Source: Saturnia japonica (taxonomy: Eukaryota > Arthropoda > Insecta > Lepidoptera > Saturniidae). Taken from it: a stretch of 64,000 bases of DNA. Below the pieces are notes generated by a model. The model saw only the letters and a program-made list of their open reading frames with translations. It made no database searches and was not told the DNA's origin. The stretch lies in NCBI GenBank assembly GCA_033032175.1, contig CM065308.1, positions 21,819,590 through 21,883,589 on the forward strand, in the 5' to 3' direction. Positions within the stretch are counted from its first letter, which is position 1; every line of letters starts with the position of its first letter. Below are positions 12,576 to 24,400 of the stretch, piece after piece. A program made the position numbers and the translations under genes.

Positions 12576-12922
12576 GCGACCCGCCCCGGCTTCGCACGGG
12601 TATTTAAAATAACTTCAAAATTAAAAATTATAATACACACGAATAAACCCTTCTAGTTGCATCAGATTACTAAAAAATGAAAATTATAAAAAAGTTTGAA
12701 TATTATTATTTTAATTAACTTTTATTTTTATGTATTTTTTGTATTTTTTTTTTTTTTTTTTGGCGTGACAACGTCTTATATTCGATGGAGCCGGCAGTAG
12801 AGGTTTTAGGGAAGATTTTCTTATTAATTTAACATGGATACCGAGTTTTTACAATAACTTCATTATATAACGTTGGATCAGCACATTCAGCATGGACAGC
12901 AATAATCTCGATTTCAAATAGA

Positions 12923-13015
12923 CTTTTTTCTTCTTCTTTTTTCAGAACTGACTATACCGTTAGCCTTAGGTGCCCTGGAGCCTCTGATGGCTTTTACAGC
13001 TTCACCGGACTTGGA
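12923..13015 (-). repeat. short poly(A) retroposon, copy 2
   Basis: A T-rich stretch, then agaactgactataccgttag and cttcaccggacttggac; the same unit as at 1485. Confidence 0.7.
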
Positions 13016-13719
13016 CTACTTTTTCTAGTTCTCTTGAAGTTTTATATAAAATGTCTGCTGTATAAAGTTATATAAAGTTTTATACAAGCTGGATTTTTTA
13101 ATGAGGCAAAGAGTGATGGCCTTTGCTATAAGTATCCATATTTGACTGATAACGTAGCTTCCAAAGAAATATTGAATTTGGCAAGCTAATTTCGCAACAA
13201 ATTGAATACTCCCCAAGCTGGCATTGATCTCGAATCTTAACCATTCAAATCTTTATTTCTAATATTAATCCGAATAATAATCTTAAACTTAATCTTAATC
13301 CAATCCGAGATTACTCAATGAGTAAAATTTATAAATATCGGAATTACGTAATTCCTCTTCTCAATTCCAGAATACAAATATTGCAAAATTTCTTTTATAA
13401 AATATTCTCATTATGCAGATTTTTCTCGGGTCGTATGATCAGTTGTATAATTCTAGCGGCTCTAACGATTTCGATAAAATTTTATATTTCAATAAATTGT
13501 TTATTTTCCAAATTTCATTTATTATTACAAAAATCAAAACATTAAAATCTTCTTTGTCTTAATATTTTTAACAGACTAAAACTTTATACCTAGCAATCAT
13601 CCTAACGATTTTCATCACGTGTACAAAATGTTGACAAATGGCCAATGGATACGCATTGATTGCGATTTTGTTTTCTGTTGAACCTCTGTCTTAGTAGTTT
13701 AATATCTCTGTCTGTTAAT

Positions 13720-14344
13720 CTATACTACTATTATAAAGCTGAAGAGTTTGTTTGTTTGTTTGGTTGAATACGCTAATCTCAGGAACTACTGTTCGAATGG
13801 AAAAAATGTTTTAGTTGTGGATAGCCCATTTATCGAGGCTATAAAATGTTGCAAAAACGGAAGGAATTTATTACTTTTGTGAGCTTCCACTTTGTGCGCT
13901 GCGTGAATGGTTAAAGTTACGCAACAATAATGGTAACGGAATTGTTTCTCTTAAAAAGTTTCAAAAAAAAGTTCGGGATAGCATATGTCTATCTTTTAAG
14001 GTTTACTCAATATAACTTTTTTTTATGGTAATAATTTTTTTTCTAGAATAAAAATTATTTGCGAAGGTGTTTTTATATACATGATGTTAATCCATATCGA
14101 AATAATTACGTTATTCATCACAAGTATTTAATTTTGTACAAATAGCCCTTTACAGTAACTGATTTAAATGAATATCTTAGGAGATATCACAGTTTTAAAA
14201 TAACTCAGCAGCAAAATAATGATCAAGGATCGCTAGCGCATTTTTATTATATGAAATGATGCGGGCGGTACCTATAATACGTTGCTTACGAGCCACTCTC
14301 TCTCTCTCTTAAATGACGCAGACGAAGTTGCGCGGTTCAGCTAG
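13720..14344 (+). mobile_element. Helitron-like non-autonomous element, copy 3
   Basis: The best-bounded copy: it starts A|tctatactactattataaag and ends gttgcgcggttcagCTAG|T, matching the 5' TC, 3' CTRR and A/T insertion rule of Helitrons. A (TC)n run lies at 14297-14309. There is no coding capacity and no target duplication. Confidence 0.55.
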
Positions 14345-14631
14345 TTAGAGATTAGAAAGCGTAGGTGTTTCGGGAGCGGTACTGAAACGTTTGACCGAAA
14401 TGATTCACTAAGGAACTACCTACTATAAGTACTTTGTCAGTTATCACGCTGTATCTGTTAGTCATCATGTAATCTAAAATATTACGTTCATATGAATGAT
14501 CTGCAGTCACAAATGTCCAAAGTATCTCCGAAAAGAATATTTCGATTCTCAACTCATTTAGCCACGGTTTCCAGAAGAGCCGTTTAAAGAACCAACTTCA
14601 TGATTTATTTAGCATTATAAAGTTGCATGTT

Positions 14632-15192
14632 TAGGGTTGCGTACCTCAAAAAGAAAAAAGGAATCCCTATAGGATCACTTCGTTGTCCGTCTGTTTGACG
14701 TATCAAGTTGAAATTAAAATCAAATACTCAGGTCTGCAATCCCTTGGAGCTGTGAAAAAATTAAACTTCTAATTCAACGCAATCAAAAGATACGGCCGTT
14801 TATACCGTATATTTTAACACTCGAAAAGGGGAATAAAAACCTATTGGGTACTTCCAGTTGACCTAGAATCATGAAATTTGGCAAAAAACAATGACTTATA
14901 GCACAAGTAGAGGAAAAAATTCGATAACCGTAAATTTGTAAGTACAAAAAAAAATGCGATTATTACAAACTTAATTTGCAGTTGGTAAACTAACCGCGGC
15001 ATATATTGATCTATTGGGACAACGATTTTCCAACAGCAAAGTTAAATTTGTCCTTCTACATAGTTTATCTTTTCGTTAGAATTGTTCGGTGATTTCTTCA
15101 GTAATGTTACCTAATTATTTTGGTGAATGTGGCTGTACAATTAACGAAATGGAATCCTCAGTTTGCGAGACCGACTCGCACTTGGCTAGTTA
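14632..15192 (+). repeat. 570-bp dispersed repeat, copy 2
   Basis: Starts gggttgcgtacctcaaaaag and ends ggtccgactcgcact-like (gaccgactcgcacttggcta). The middle holds tgacctagaatcatgaaatt. Matches copy 3 throughout. Confidence 0.65.
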
Positions 15193-15867
15193 AAAAAAAA
15201 TTATATAAAATTTTAGTCAAGTAAAATGCATTCGTAGATAATGCTGTAAAACTGTAATATCGTTTTTCTTCTTTTATTTGTTTAGTGTATTATTCATAAG
15301 TATTGTGTGTTGTTTGAAATGTCAATAAATCTGTGAGTAACGAGCGACCAATGGAAACGTATCTATTGCTGTCAATTTTATTGACGGTGCTTGATAATAT
15401 TGTTTGTATCGTGGTGAGTGTTCTGAAGAGCTGTTCAATTTAATTCCCTCCTCTCCTTTCCGCAACAGAACCACACGCGCTGGGCTTCGGAGTCACAGTT
15501 TTAAGGTAAACTCCATCTCGGCACGGACTAAAAAGTTCTCTATGACTTATCAATACTTATCATATGAAATTGTGTGTATGGCACTTATAAAATATCATTG
15601 GTATAAAGCTAAACCTATAGTTAATATATAAAAAAACTACAACTGCGTCATATTAACATAATTTTTTTACATAATTATAATGTATGCGTGATATCAATTA
15701 AAGGTCAAGCGTTCCCTGCGATGTTACCTTTTGTACCACTTAACGTTAAATGAGATTGTGGTTAAGCGTTAACTTAAACAGCTCTAATCAAGACAATAAA
15801 AAAGATTTTGCCTCCCGGCACCCCTTTAAAAGAAAGCCCTAAGGTCTAAATGAATGAGTCACAGTAG

Positions 15868-16380
15868 AGTGGTCATTGCGTCGCGGCTGTGTAGAATGTC
15901 CATCGCGGCATTGCGTGTGGCGTCTACCGCCGCGTCGCGCCGCGCAAAATTTAAACCACCCTCCATTAGTCCATTCATTCGCCCTTACTCACCCTCCTAC
16001 TACGCATTTATTACATAATTTATTTAACACAATGACATATCAGTAAACTCAAGTTTTCTTTAATTAAGTACGACGAATAAATAACTTGGTTTTTATTTTT
16101 ATTAAATTGAACTTCTTAATTGTAACAGTATATCACTACTTTTTAAGAGGAAAGGGCCCTCGACAGTAGATAAGTGTTTTTTATTTTATAGGTTTAGAAT
16201 TACAATTTCACCTGATATTAAGTGATTATGTGAGGTAAGGTAGGGCCCATCAAGTCACGAACATGGAAGTTGGCAAATTCTTACCTTTGCCCATACGATG
16301 CTAATAAAGAGACGGCTGCCGATTTGTGTCACCGACGCGTCGCGACGCAACGCCGCCGCGCGCGACGGTCATCTCTGTTT
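15868..16380. other. two small CpG-rich islands sharing GCGTCGCG
   Basis: Islands at about 15868-15960 and 16325-16378 in AT-rich sequence. GCGTCGCG occurs at 15877, 15932 and 16337; the last is part of the 12-bp palindrome gcgtcgcgacgc. There is no open frame of note. They may be regulatory or pieces of one repeat family (see also 20,690). Confidence 0.4.
16197..16262 (-). repeat. same dispersed repeat, short 3' fragment
   Basis: attacaatttcacctgatat and ttaagtgattatgtgagg match the reverse complement of the family end. Confidence 0.4.
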
Positions 16381-16875
16381 ACAAATTATACCGTACTTAC
16401 TATGAGATTATGTAAAGTTTTATAAATAGACGTGTTATACTCTCACTAAAAGAAATTAGAATACGGTACAAATTTTATGATCAGCATGTTGAAACAAAAG
16501 AGATAGGAAATCACAGCGTAAGGCGGAAACACTGTTGTCATAAAAGGACAACAGTTTCTTCTCGCTCACGCCTTACCGGTATCAAGTCGAAAGTGAACTG
16601 AAGGCAATTGCCCACATCATTCACGATTGCATGTAAAGAGCGTCAATCCCGTATATACTTATAAAATATCATTGTGGAAGACTGGCTTTACAGAACAGAC
16701 GCCGGAACACGTCTATAGTCGTTTGGGGGCAGAATATTACAAATTTCGTTCACGTGCTTGTATAGCCATAAACGCGCTTGCCTTTCGGCACCGATGATAC
16801 ATGGAAAATTGGCGACAAAGTTGAAAATTCGTCTTCATTTGTTATTTACATACTTAATAAATATAAATTTAGTAA

Positions 16876-16971
16876 TTGCCCCAATATGACTAATGTAACT
16901 TTTAATATTAATTAATTAATATAAAAAGCATGTTTTATTTCCATGCATGTTTGAGAAAAGCACATTACATT
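16876..16971 (+). repeat. direct repeat, left copy
   Basis: gccccaatatgactaatgta to catgcatgtttgagaaaagc; repeated at 17155-17254 with a 7-10 bp insertion in the A/T run. The copies are about 280 bp apart. Confidence 0.7.
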
Positions 16972-17154
16972 GACACCTAATTTGGAAGCAGAATCTCACC
17001 CGCTGGCCACTTGCCAACATCTAAGTCCACAGCCATCCACCTGAAAACAGAATATTCAGCTATATACCACTACATCCATCGGCAAACCTCATCAGAAATT
17101 CAGCAAACAAACATAAATGTACCGGGTAAATCAATAACATTTTCTTTTAGTAAA

Positions 17155-17254
17155 CGCCCCAATATGACTAATGTAACTTTTAATATTAATTAAATTAAAT
17201 GTATAATATAAAAAGCATGTTTTATATCCATGCATGTTTGAGAAAAGCACTATA
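17155..17254 (+). repeat. direct repeat, right copy
   Basis: gccccaatatgactaatgta to catgcatgtttgagaaaagc, nearly identical to 16876-16971. It lies just before the mariner. Confidence 0.7.
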
Positions 17255-17342
17255 TAATATGCCTCGGCGGAAATGGACATTGCAATAATGTACTATTTTC
17301 TACTTCTGCGTTTTATTTGGTTTCAAACGTCGTACTTAAATA

Positions 17343-18645
17343 CAAGGTGTCCAGAAAGGGTATCGGGTATTTGTTTTCGCGCCATATTCGAAACGGGGCG
17401 TCTAAAGGGTGCGGGGAGGGGTTCGTGGCGTCCGCCATTTTGTGGAGTTTTAGTCACGATGGAACAGTACTCGGGGACGCATCGCGCATTTTACGTACGA
17501 GCGTATTATCGTAATGGTGATTCAATAGTGACTGCTCAACGTCTCTATCGTGCGGAATATCGTACACGCCACGCACCAAGTGACGATAGCATTAGGAAAT
17601 GGATCAGGATGTTCGAGAATACAGGTGCGACAGTTAAAATTCAAAACTCTGGTCGTCCTCGTTCAGTTCGCGACGAAGAAACAATTGAAGAAGTTGAGGC
17701 GTCGGTTCGTCAAAATCCGTCTTTATCCATCCGAAAGCGAAGCCAAGCGTTAAACATCAAAAAATCGTCTTTACATTCGATTTTAAAGAAAGACTTACAT
17801 CTAAAAGCCTATAAAATTCAATTGGTTCAAGAATTGAAGGATACGGACTATGCTAATCGACTGAATTTTGCGAACGAAATGCTGTAGCGATTTAACAACT
17901 CTAACAACATACTGTTCAGTGACGAAGCAAATTTTCACTTGAATAGTCATGTTAATAAGCAGAATTGTCGGTACTGGGCAGTGGAGAATCCGAGACGAAA
18001 GCATGAACGACCCCTGCATAGCCCAAAGGTCGTTGTTTGGGCCGCTATGTCTGCTAAAGGCATAATTGGTCCTTATTTTCATGAAGATCAACGAGGCCGA
18101 GCAATTAATGTGAATAGTGACCGTTATTGCGATATGTTGCGAAATTTTTTGGTCCCAGAGTTGCAGGAGTTTGCAGGTTTCAACTCAAGAACGTGGTTCC
18201 AGCAAGATGGGGCCACTTGCCATACCTCAAATGACTCAATGGAAGTTGTTAACGAATTATTCCCTAATAAAGTCATTTCGCGAAGGGGTAACATCAACTG
18301 GCCTCCCAGAAGCCCCGACCTTAGCCCGCTTGACTAGTTTGCATGGGGATACCTTAAAAGTAAGGTTTATCAAAACAATCCGACGAATCTAACCCAGTTA
18401 AAGCAAAACATCAGGTCAGAAATGGCAGCAATATCGATAGCTATGTGTCAACGTGTTATCGCCAATCTTCGTTTCCGTTTAGAAGAGTGCCAGCAACGTA
18501 ACGGTCATCATTTGGATAACATCATCTTTTCCAAATAATTCTCCAATTCATATGCTAATAATAAACAATAAACTTTTTTATTGCATACAAATATTTTTTG
18601 TTTCATTGAACTTACAAATACCCGATACCCTTTCTGGACACCTTG
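17343..18645 (+). mobile_element. DD41D (rosa-type) mariner element, nearly complete
   Basis: A 1.3-kb element with matching inverted ends: caaggtgtccagaaagggta at 17343 and its reverse complement ending at 18645. The match extends about 31 bp. It is flanked by TA on both sides (17341-17342 and 18646-18647). The transposase reads in one frame apart from two stops. A related sequence without the insertion is present at about 50756-50932, which confirms the boundaries and the TA duplication. Confidence 0.92.
17459..18538 (+). pseudogene. mariner-type transposase with two in-frame stops
   Basis: The frame runs 360 codons from ATG 17459 to TAA 18536, interrupted only by TAG at 17885 and TAG at 18335; there is no frameshift. 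The N-terminal half is a helix-turn-helix region (GRPRSVRDEETIEE as the linker). The catalytic part shows FSDEANFHL, QQDGATCH and SPLD next to the second stop. There are 41 residues between the second and third aspartate, the spacing of the DD41D (rosa/Visitor) group rather than the DD34D of classical mariners. The enzyme would cut and paste at TA sites; this copy should be inactive. Confidence 0.9.
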
Positions 18646-18647
18646 TA

Positions 18648-18775
18648 TAATATAGCCTACGTCACTCAAACAATTAACCCGAAGCTAACGACACCTCGTA
18701 TGCTGAAATCCATCAAGCCGTTTAGCCGAACCAAAGAAATATACGTACATACTTTTCGCAGTCGGTTAAAAAAGA
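18648..18775 (+). repeat. right part of repeat interrupted by the DD41D mariner
   Basis: taatatagcctacgtcactc, then cgacacctcgtatgctgaaa and cttttcgcagtcggttaaa match 50771-50932. The left part, caaacgtcgtacttaaata, ends at the mariner (17342). Confidence 0.75.
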
Positions 18776-18991
18776 AGAATTCTTTATAAAGCATATTTGT
18801 ATTGTGGCCTATAATATTCTTATCTGCTGTTATTGCAAATATATTTGGAATTCCCTAATTATGCTTATCAAATTATTAGGTACGTTTAAAGAGAACGATT
18901 TACGTAACGGAAGCTAATTCCAGTTAGCCAGTTGAACTTAAACAAAGAAAATTTAATTTTAAAAACTTATTATCCCTAATAAAACTATATA

Positions 18992-19245
18992 CTAGCTGTT
19001 TTCTGCGACTACGTTTACGTGGACGTGATGTTTCACGAGAACTACGGCACAACTGGATTAAAAGTGGACTGTTATTTAAATTTGTAATTTAATCATTAAT
19101 GCTTAGCCCCTAAAGAAAAGTGTAATCATATGTAAGCTAGATTACTCTTCGAAAGTTCTTTACATGTCGATGTAAGTCCCATTAAAATCGGTCCAGCCGT
19201 TTCCGAGATTAGCCTCGACAAATTAAACGGGCAGACAAAAGTTCG
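18992..19245 (+). repeat. dispersed ACTAGCTG...CAGACA repeat, second copy
   Basis: tactagctgttttctgcgac to aaaatcggtccagccgtttc and gggcagacaaaag. A further end-like motif, ggggcgcagctagta, lies at 19456-19470. Confidence 0.5.
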
Positions 19246-20172
19246 TGTCGTGTATCCGTATAAATAGACCATATGAGCTAAAGAAAAAGTCTCTTTATTA
19301 ATTTGTAATTATGTATAGACACGAATTAGTGTTTGTTTGTCCTTTGTTCACGAGAATCGTGATGCAACTGAGTAAACGAATGTTATTTGTAGCACAAAGA
19401 TTTACATAAAAATACATGGCTCCTGTGGTATACATTTAACGCGGATGAGACCACGGGGCGCAGCTAGTATTATCTATTATTATGAACTAAGCAATTCTTA
19501 TTTACATAGTTAATAGGTTTAACGGAATTGGCTCTAACGATTTCGATAACATTTTGTATTTAAATAACAGGCGAAGTTCGGTTTCCACGATATGCATATT
19601 CTATGATTGCATAATATAGAATACCTTTTTTAATGAGTAACATTATCAGCAGACGGTGTAAGTAGTTAGACCCCTTATGGAGGACCTACTGTTATCACTT
19701 CTGGGCGAGAGCACCTGGATATCTGCTTGGGCCACATGACTCGGCTCCTAGACGAACTGTAGAATCGCTGAGGATCTCAAACCTACGAGCGGTTTCGAAA
19801 CTTGTCGAAGTCTAAGGCAAATGTATTAAGTTGTAGGTTAAATAGAATGTGTCATTCGAGTAGGTGACCATGATTAATGTATTTTAAAAATTTACAATAT
19901 TGAATGGATATACCATTTTTACTCTTTTCACCTAGAGAAAAAATGATAATTTGGCTTATAGTGGCTGATCAGTAGGCTAGCTACCCAGCACCATTTATTT
20001 TTCTGTTGTAGTTAGTTCATGCAAGTTACAATCATAAGTTTTTGGAGGAATCTTGATCTGTCATTCTGTACTTTTTATTTTAATCCATAAACCATAGAGG
20101 TATTTATGTATCATACCTCAATATTATAAACTTACGTTATTTGACCAAATATTATGTAATATTGATGGTATT

Positions 20173-20370
20173 TTACAATTTTTTCGAACCCGGGCAGAAA
20201 CTTGATAGTGGCTCCCTCTCTCCAGTGTTTGGGATAAATTGTAAAAAAAAATTAGTGGCATTTTTTGTTATCAGGACTTTGATTCCTTCCTCTTCCCTGT
20301 CATAAATTTGCACTGTTCTAACTTTTTCATTTATGTGACTGGAGTCAATTTTTTGGAGTTCATTTTTCAA
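20173..20370 (-). other. orphan open frame of 65 codons
   Basis: The minus strand gives a Lys/Glu-rich peptide (IYDREEEGIKVLITKN) with protein-like composition and no stop. It begins at an ATG and is also open upstream. A trace of the 377-bp repeat family touches its 3' end. It could be an exon or an old transposon remnant; I do not recognise it. Confidence 0.22.
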
Positions 20371-20689
20371 AAAATTTTTGGAAGCAAAAGCTATGACTTT
20401 TTTATTTTTTTATTTCGGAATATACCCTTAAGATGTGGGTAAAAACTAAAAGCCAACTGGACGTTTTAAAGTCAAATGAATAATTGATAGACGCTGGATG
20501 CTAGAAGCTTTGTGGATCATGTTTTTTTTAAACCAAACCTATTTTATTATGTTTTTTGGGTGCCTCCTGAAACTAACGCTCTGGGCGAATGCCCCGGTCC
20601 CTCTCCCCCTGATTTCGGGCTGTTTATGTATATAAACACACGTTATTATTAAATAAGAAGAATGTCCAAGGACGGGTTTTTTTATGGTA

Positions 20690-20870
20690 TACTTAACGGA
20701 GCACACCTCAGTTGGAGGGGTTGTCTCGGCGTCGAGTAGTCGCGACCGGGGCTCCGCCACACAGCGCCGAGGCGTCGCGCCGCACCGCCGCGGTGCCGTC
20801 GCGGCTGTCCTACGGCATGGCACGACGCGGCGCGGCGCCCACAGTGTCGCCTCACGCGAACCTTCACTAA
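20690..20870. other. CpG-rich island upstream of the coiled-coil gene
   Basis: Highly GC-rich (gccgaggcgtcgcgccgcac and following). GCGTCGCG at 20772 is shared with the islands near 16 kb. It lies about 560 bp upstream of the coiled-coil gene's start, so it may be its promoter. Overlapping open frames on both strands here are explained by the lack of A/T-rich stop codons. Confidence 0.4.
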
Positions 20871-21428
20871 CCCACCCTATTATCAATTATTCCTGATTGC
20901 ATCAAAACTTGTATTTCGGTCTTGGAACATTCTGTACCTGCGATATTCAACAAAAGTCTCATAAAAATGAGCGTAGGTGTTGTAAGTAATAATCTATGAT
21001 GCTTGTCTAATATTTTTGATCTTTCATTGAATAATAAAACAGTAGGTACTTTGTTGATAAGATTTCCTAGGTATTTATAACATTTTTTTCATTTCGTCTA
21101 CCATTCAAATGTTATGATTTGAATGCAACTGCCTAAAGACACAAATTAAAATTTATGATATTAGGTTTTATTCTCATTTTTGACACACACATACACGTAG
21201 TTTACCAAAATGTGAACTGTAGGTATCAAATACTTTGAAGAGTATTTTCAAATAAAATTGGCATACAAATTCAACATAATAACCTACATGAAGTAGGTAT
21301 TATATTTTATTCAAATTTGACAAGCTGCTTAAAACAAAACAGACAAATAAAATTTTGAAAAACATTCTAAATCTATACGTCACTTATCTTTCAACACAAC
21401 AACTGGTTGGACGTTATTTCTTTTATAT

Positions 21429-24400
21429 ATGAAAAACATGCCAGAAAATCATCAGAAAGTACCACGAAGCGCTTCTCCGGCTGCCAGAGCTGGTGCGGGA
21501 GATATTTCTGAAAGAGAGCTGTCCAGGGAGAGACATAACTTGCAGACCACACCACCTCCGTTAGTATTCACACAGACTTGAGACTCGAATCTGTGTAGGT
21601 TCTTATCGAAACCTAATAATATAAGGTTCGGTAGACATCGACTACTTTTGAGTCAACTTTATAGTAAGTTTTTTTGTATAAAATATAGCCTTAAAATACG
21701 GATTTTGTATAAAATGATCTTAAAATATTGCAAAAAAGAATCTAGCTATAGAAGACAATGTAAATGATTTCTATTAATAAATGAAAAACTCGAGGTCTTG
21801 GAAGGACAAAGAAACATAGGAATAGAACAGGTACTATTACGGATTTTCTTACTGGGCGGAGGGGTCTTAACTTTTTTTGCATTAAAATCTCATACAGTTA
21901 ATATTCAAGCACTCAGGCATTTTTTAACTTTTTGTCAGACATTAGCAGCGTGTGCGGGCCGGTAAATATTGCAACCTTAGCGAAACGATGTATCGTGGTT
22001 GAGAGCGTACACGGGCTTCAGTCGTCGTCCCTCCGCGGTTATTAATGTATATACTATATCGGAGTAAAGGAATACGAACATTAAATAGACCTATATTATT
22101 TATCTCTACCGAAACCCCGTAAGGAAACTAGGGGTAAATTAACAATAAATACCTGCAAGGAAGTATAAGGTAAAAACACATTACTCATACCAAGGATGTT
22201 GTAAGAGATTTCGGATCCAAGCCCGGTGCAGCTATCTAGGCCTCTAATGGCTCCAGTATAGTCCGTTCCATAAAAAAATAACTCGGATCTGGTTATGAAT
22301 AGGTACCATACGAGTATTTAATCGACTTGGGTCATTAAATTATTGGTAAAATTATTTCAGAAGCTACGGATATTACATTTTTAAAACAATTGTGTTTAGA
22401 AGGAAAGTAGGCATTATGTTAAGCATTGTTTACTGTGAAAAGGTTATTATTATAGGGTGAATCAATATGTGAATGATAGTGATGTCTGGAAGTGACTCCC
22501 TCTCTGTGCATCCACTAAATTATTATAATATGATTGTTACTAAATTGTAAATATTATTTGTACAGCTGAAAAAGAAAGAAACCCGACCGAGTTTCTTGCG
22601 GGATCTTTTCGATGACTGGTATGTTTTCCGAACCACTATTAGGTAGTTTTTTGACGTTCAGACTTCGTAACTGCTTTCTTAGGGCTTAAAATGAATAAAG
22701 TCCCTATTTTTGTACTTTAAATTTACGACATTTATAGATGAACTATCTTAACTTTATATTAGATTGTGATTATTAGTCAAATTTTCAGTCTCTTTAAACA
22801 TTTATACCTAGCGGATACAGTTACGTTTTCGGATATCCGTTAATTTGCTTACGGTTGCGGAGTTCCCCGGTGTATCTTCGAAGTCTGAAGTCAAATGCCA
22901 ATGAAATTAAAATGAGACCACTCTTGAGGTATCGCCCTTCCAAAGGAAAAATAATCATTTATATCGGTTAATAAACAAAGAAGTTATGCCCGAACATCCA
23001 TAAAAAAACATTTATACAATTGAATCGAGGTTCTCATTCGTGTTTTGAATTCAGTTAAAAATAACCCCTGATTCATATTTTAACCTTATTACAAAAAGTT
23101 ACATTCCATCGCTGAATAATACATTTTTTGTATTAAAGACCATCTTCGGTTGCTATCTCGTATTACTTACTACAAGAACGTGTTTTTACTTGTTTTCTTT
23201 TTAAAGTAATCCTTGCAACTGCAAATCAGACACGATTACCCTGTCCCCGATATTGAGTCATAGCTAGTTTATTTAATAATAATACGTTTCGAAAAGTTAT
23301 GTTAAATAAAACAAACAACTGTCATGGGAAATACAGGTTTCTAGAAGTCTACGGAGAATTGCGCCAATCGATGACGTATTAATAATATTGTTCTAGACTA
23401 GTAAACACTTAAATGGACAAAACATCCAAGATCGGTGAGTAAAAAATTAAAGTTACCTGTGTATTTTGATTTGAGGCAATCGGATGACAAGAGACACGGT
23501 GAAGCGTCATAGTTTTATGGTAGATATTCCACCAGTGCGCACAAAGCGTTTTGCTATCACATTTATAATGTGCACAGATAAAGAGAAGAACTTTTTCCCG
23601 GATTTCGTATTTCCCAATAATTATAACCTGGGTATCTTCAAGTTTCGAGTGAATAGGTACCTTCTAGGCAAGCGTGCTCCATCGTAGACCACATCATCAC
23701 TTACGATCAGGTGAGATAGTGGTCAAACGCAAGCCTATATACACATTGTAAAAAAAATAAAAGTAATATATCCTAACAGTTTTACTACCTCGAAGATGGA
23801 TATCGCTTTTTAGTCTTGTAACACTTCTAGTAATTTGTAGCGATTGTAGATCAATCATGGCGCGGTCGAACACCGCATCGATCGACGTGGTTGTGGGTTC
23901 AAACCCTACAATGAGAGTAAGTTTTGAAGACGCACCATGATCACCTCGAAACCACCATATGCGATTTGTTTCTCGATTTCGTCATCGGGATCGGTAAAGA
24001 TGTTACGCGGTCGGCGCTGTAAGCGGGTGGCGTTTAGGACTGGAACGTAATTCGCGGCGGCTTTGATATCTATGCGATATTCACGACGTATAGTGTCGCT
24101 CAGGCGTACTCCGATGACGGCGGCTTGTAATTCGAGACGCGGTATTGTTTGTACGCGTCTCGGGGCTACTTTAGATTTTGCAGCTACAAGTGCTACGTCG
24201 ATGTAGCCGTCACCGTATATCGTTCGCCAATACGCCGTCGTCGCATATGCTTGTTCACTCGCGTCGCACAGTATATGCAATTCTGTTATCCCCGTCGGTG
24301 CCAAACTGTAGTATCGCGGCAAGCGCAGGTTTGCTACATGTTCTAACTGTTGTAGCCAGTCGTCGAATGAACTTGCATCCTCTTCGGGTATCTCGTCGTC

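Noticed and set aside
20539..20896. Open frames on both strands with Arg/Ala-rich peptides
   Set aside because: They coincide with a CpG island and are low-complexity in every frame.
23840..23920. tRNA-like sequence with GTTCAAA
   Set aside because: No acceptor stem or D-arm can be paired; it fits a SINE head better.
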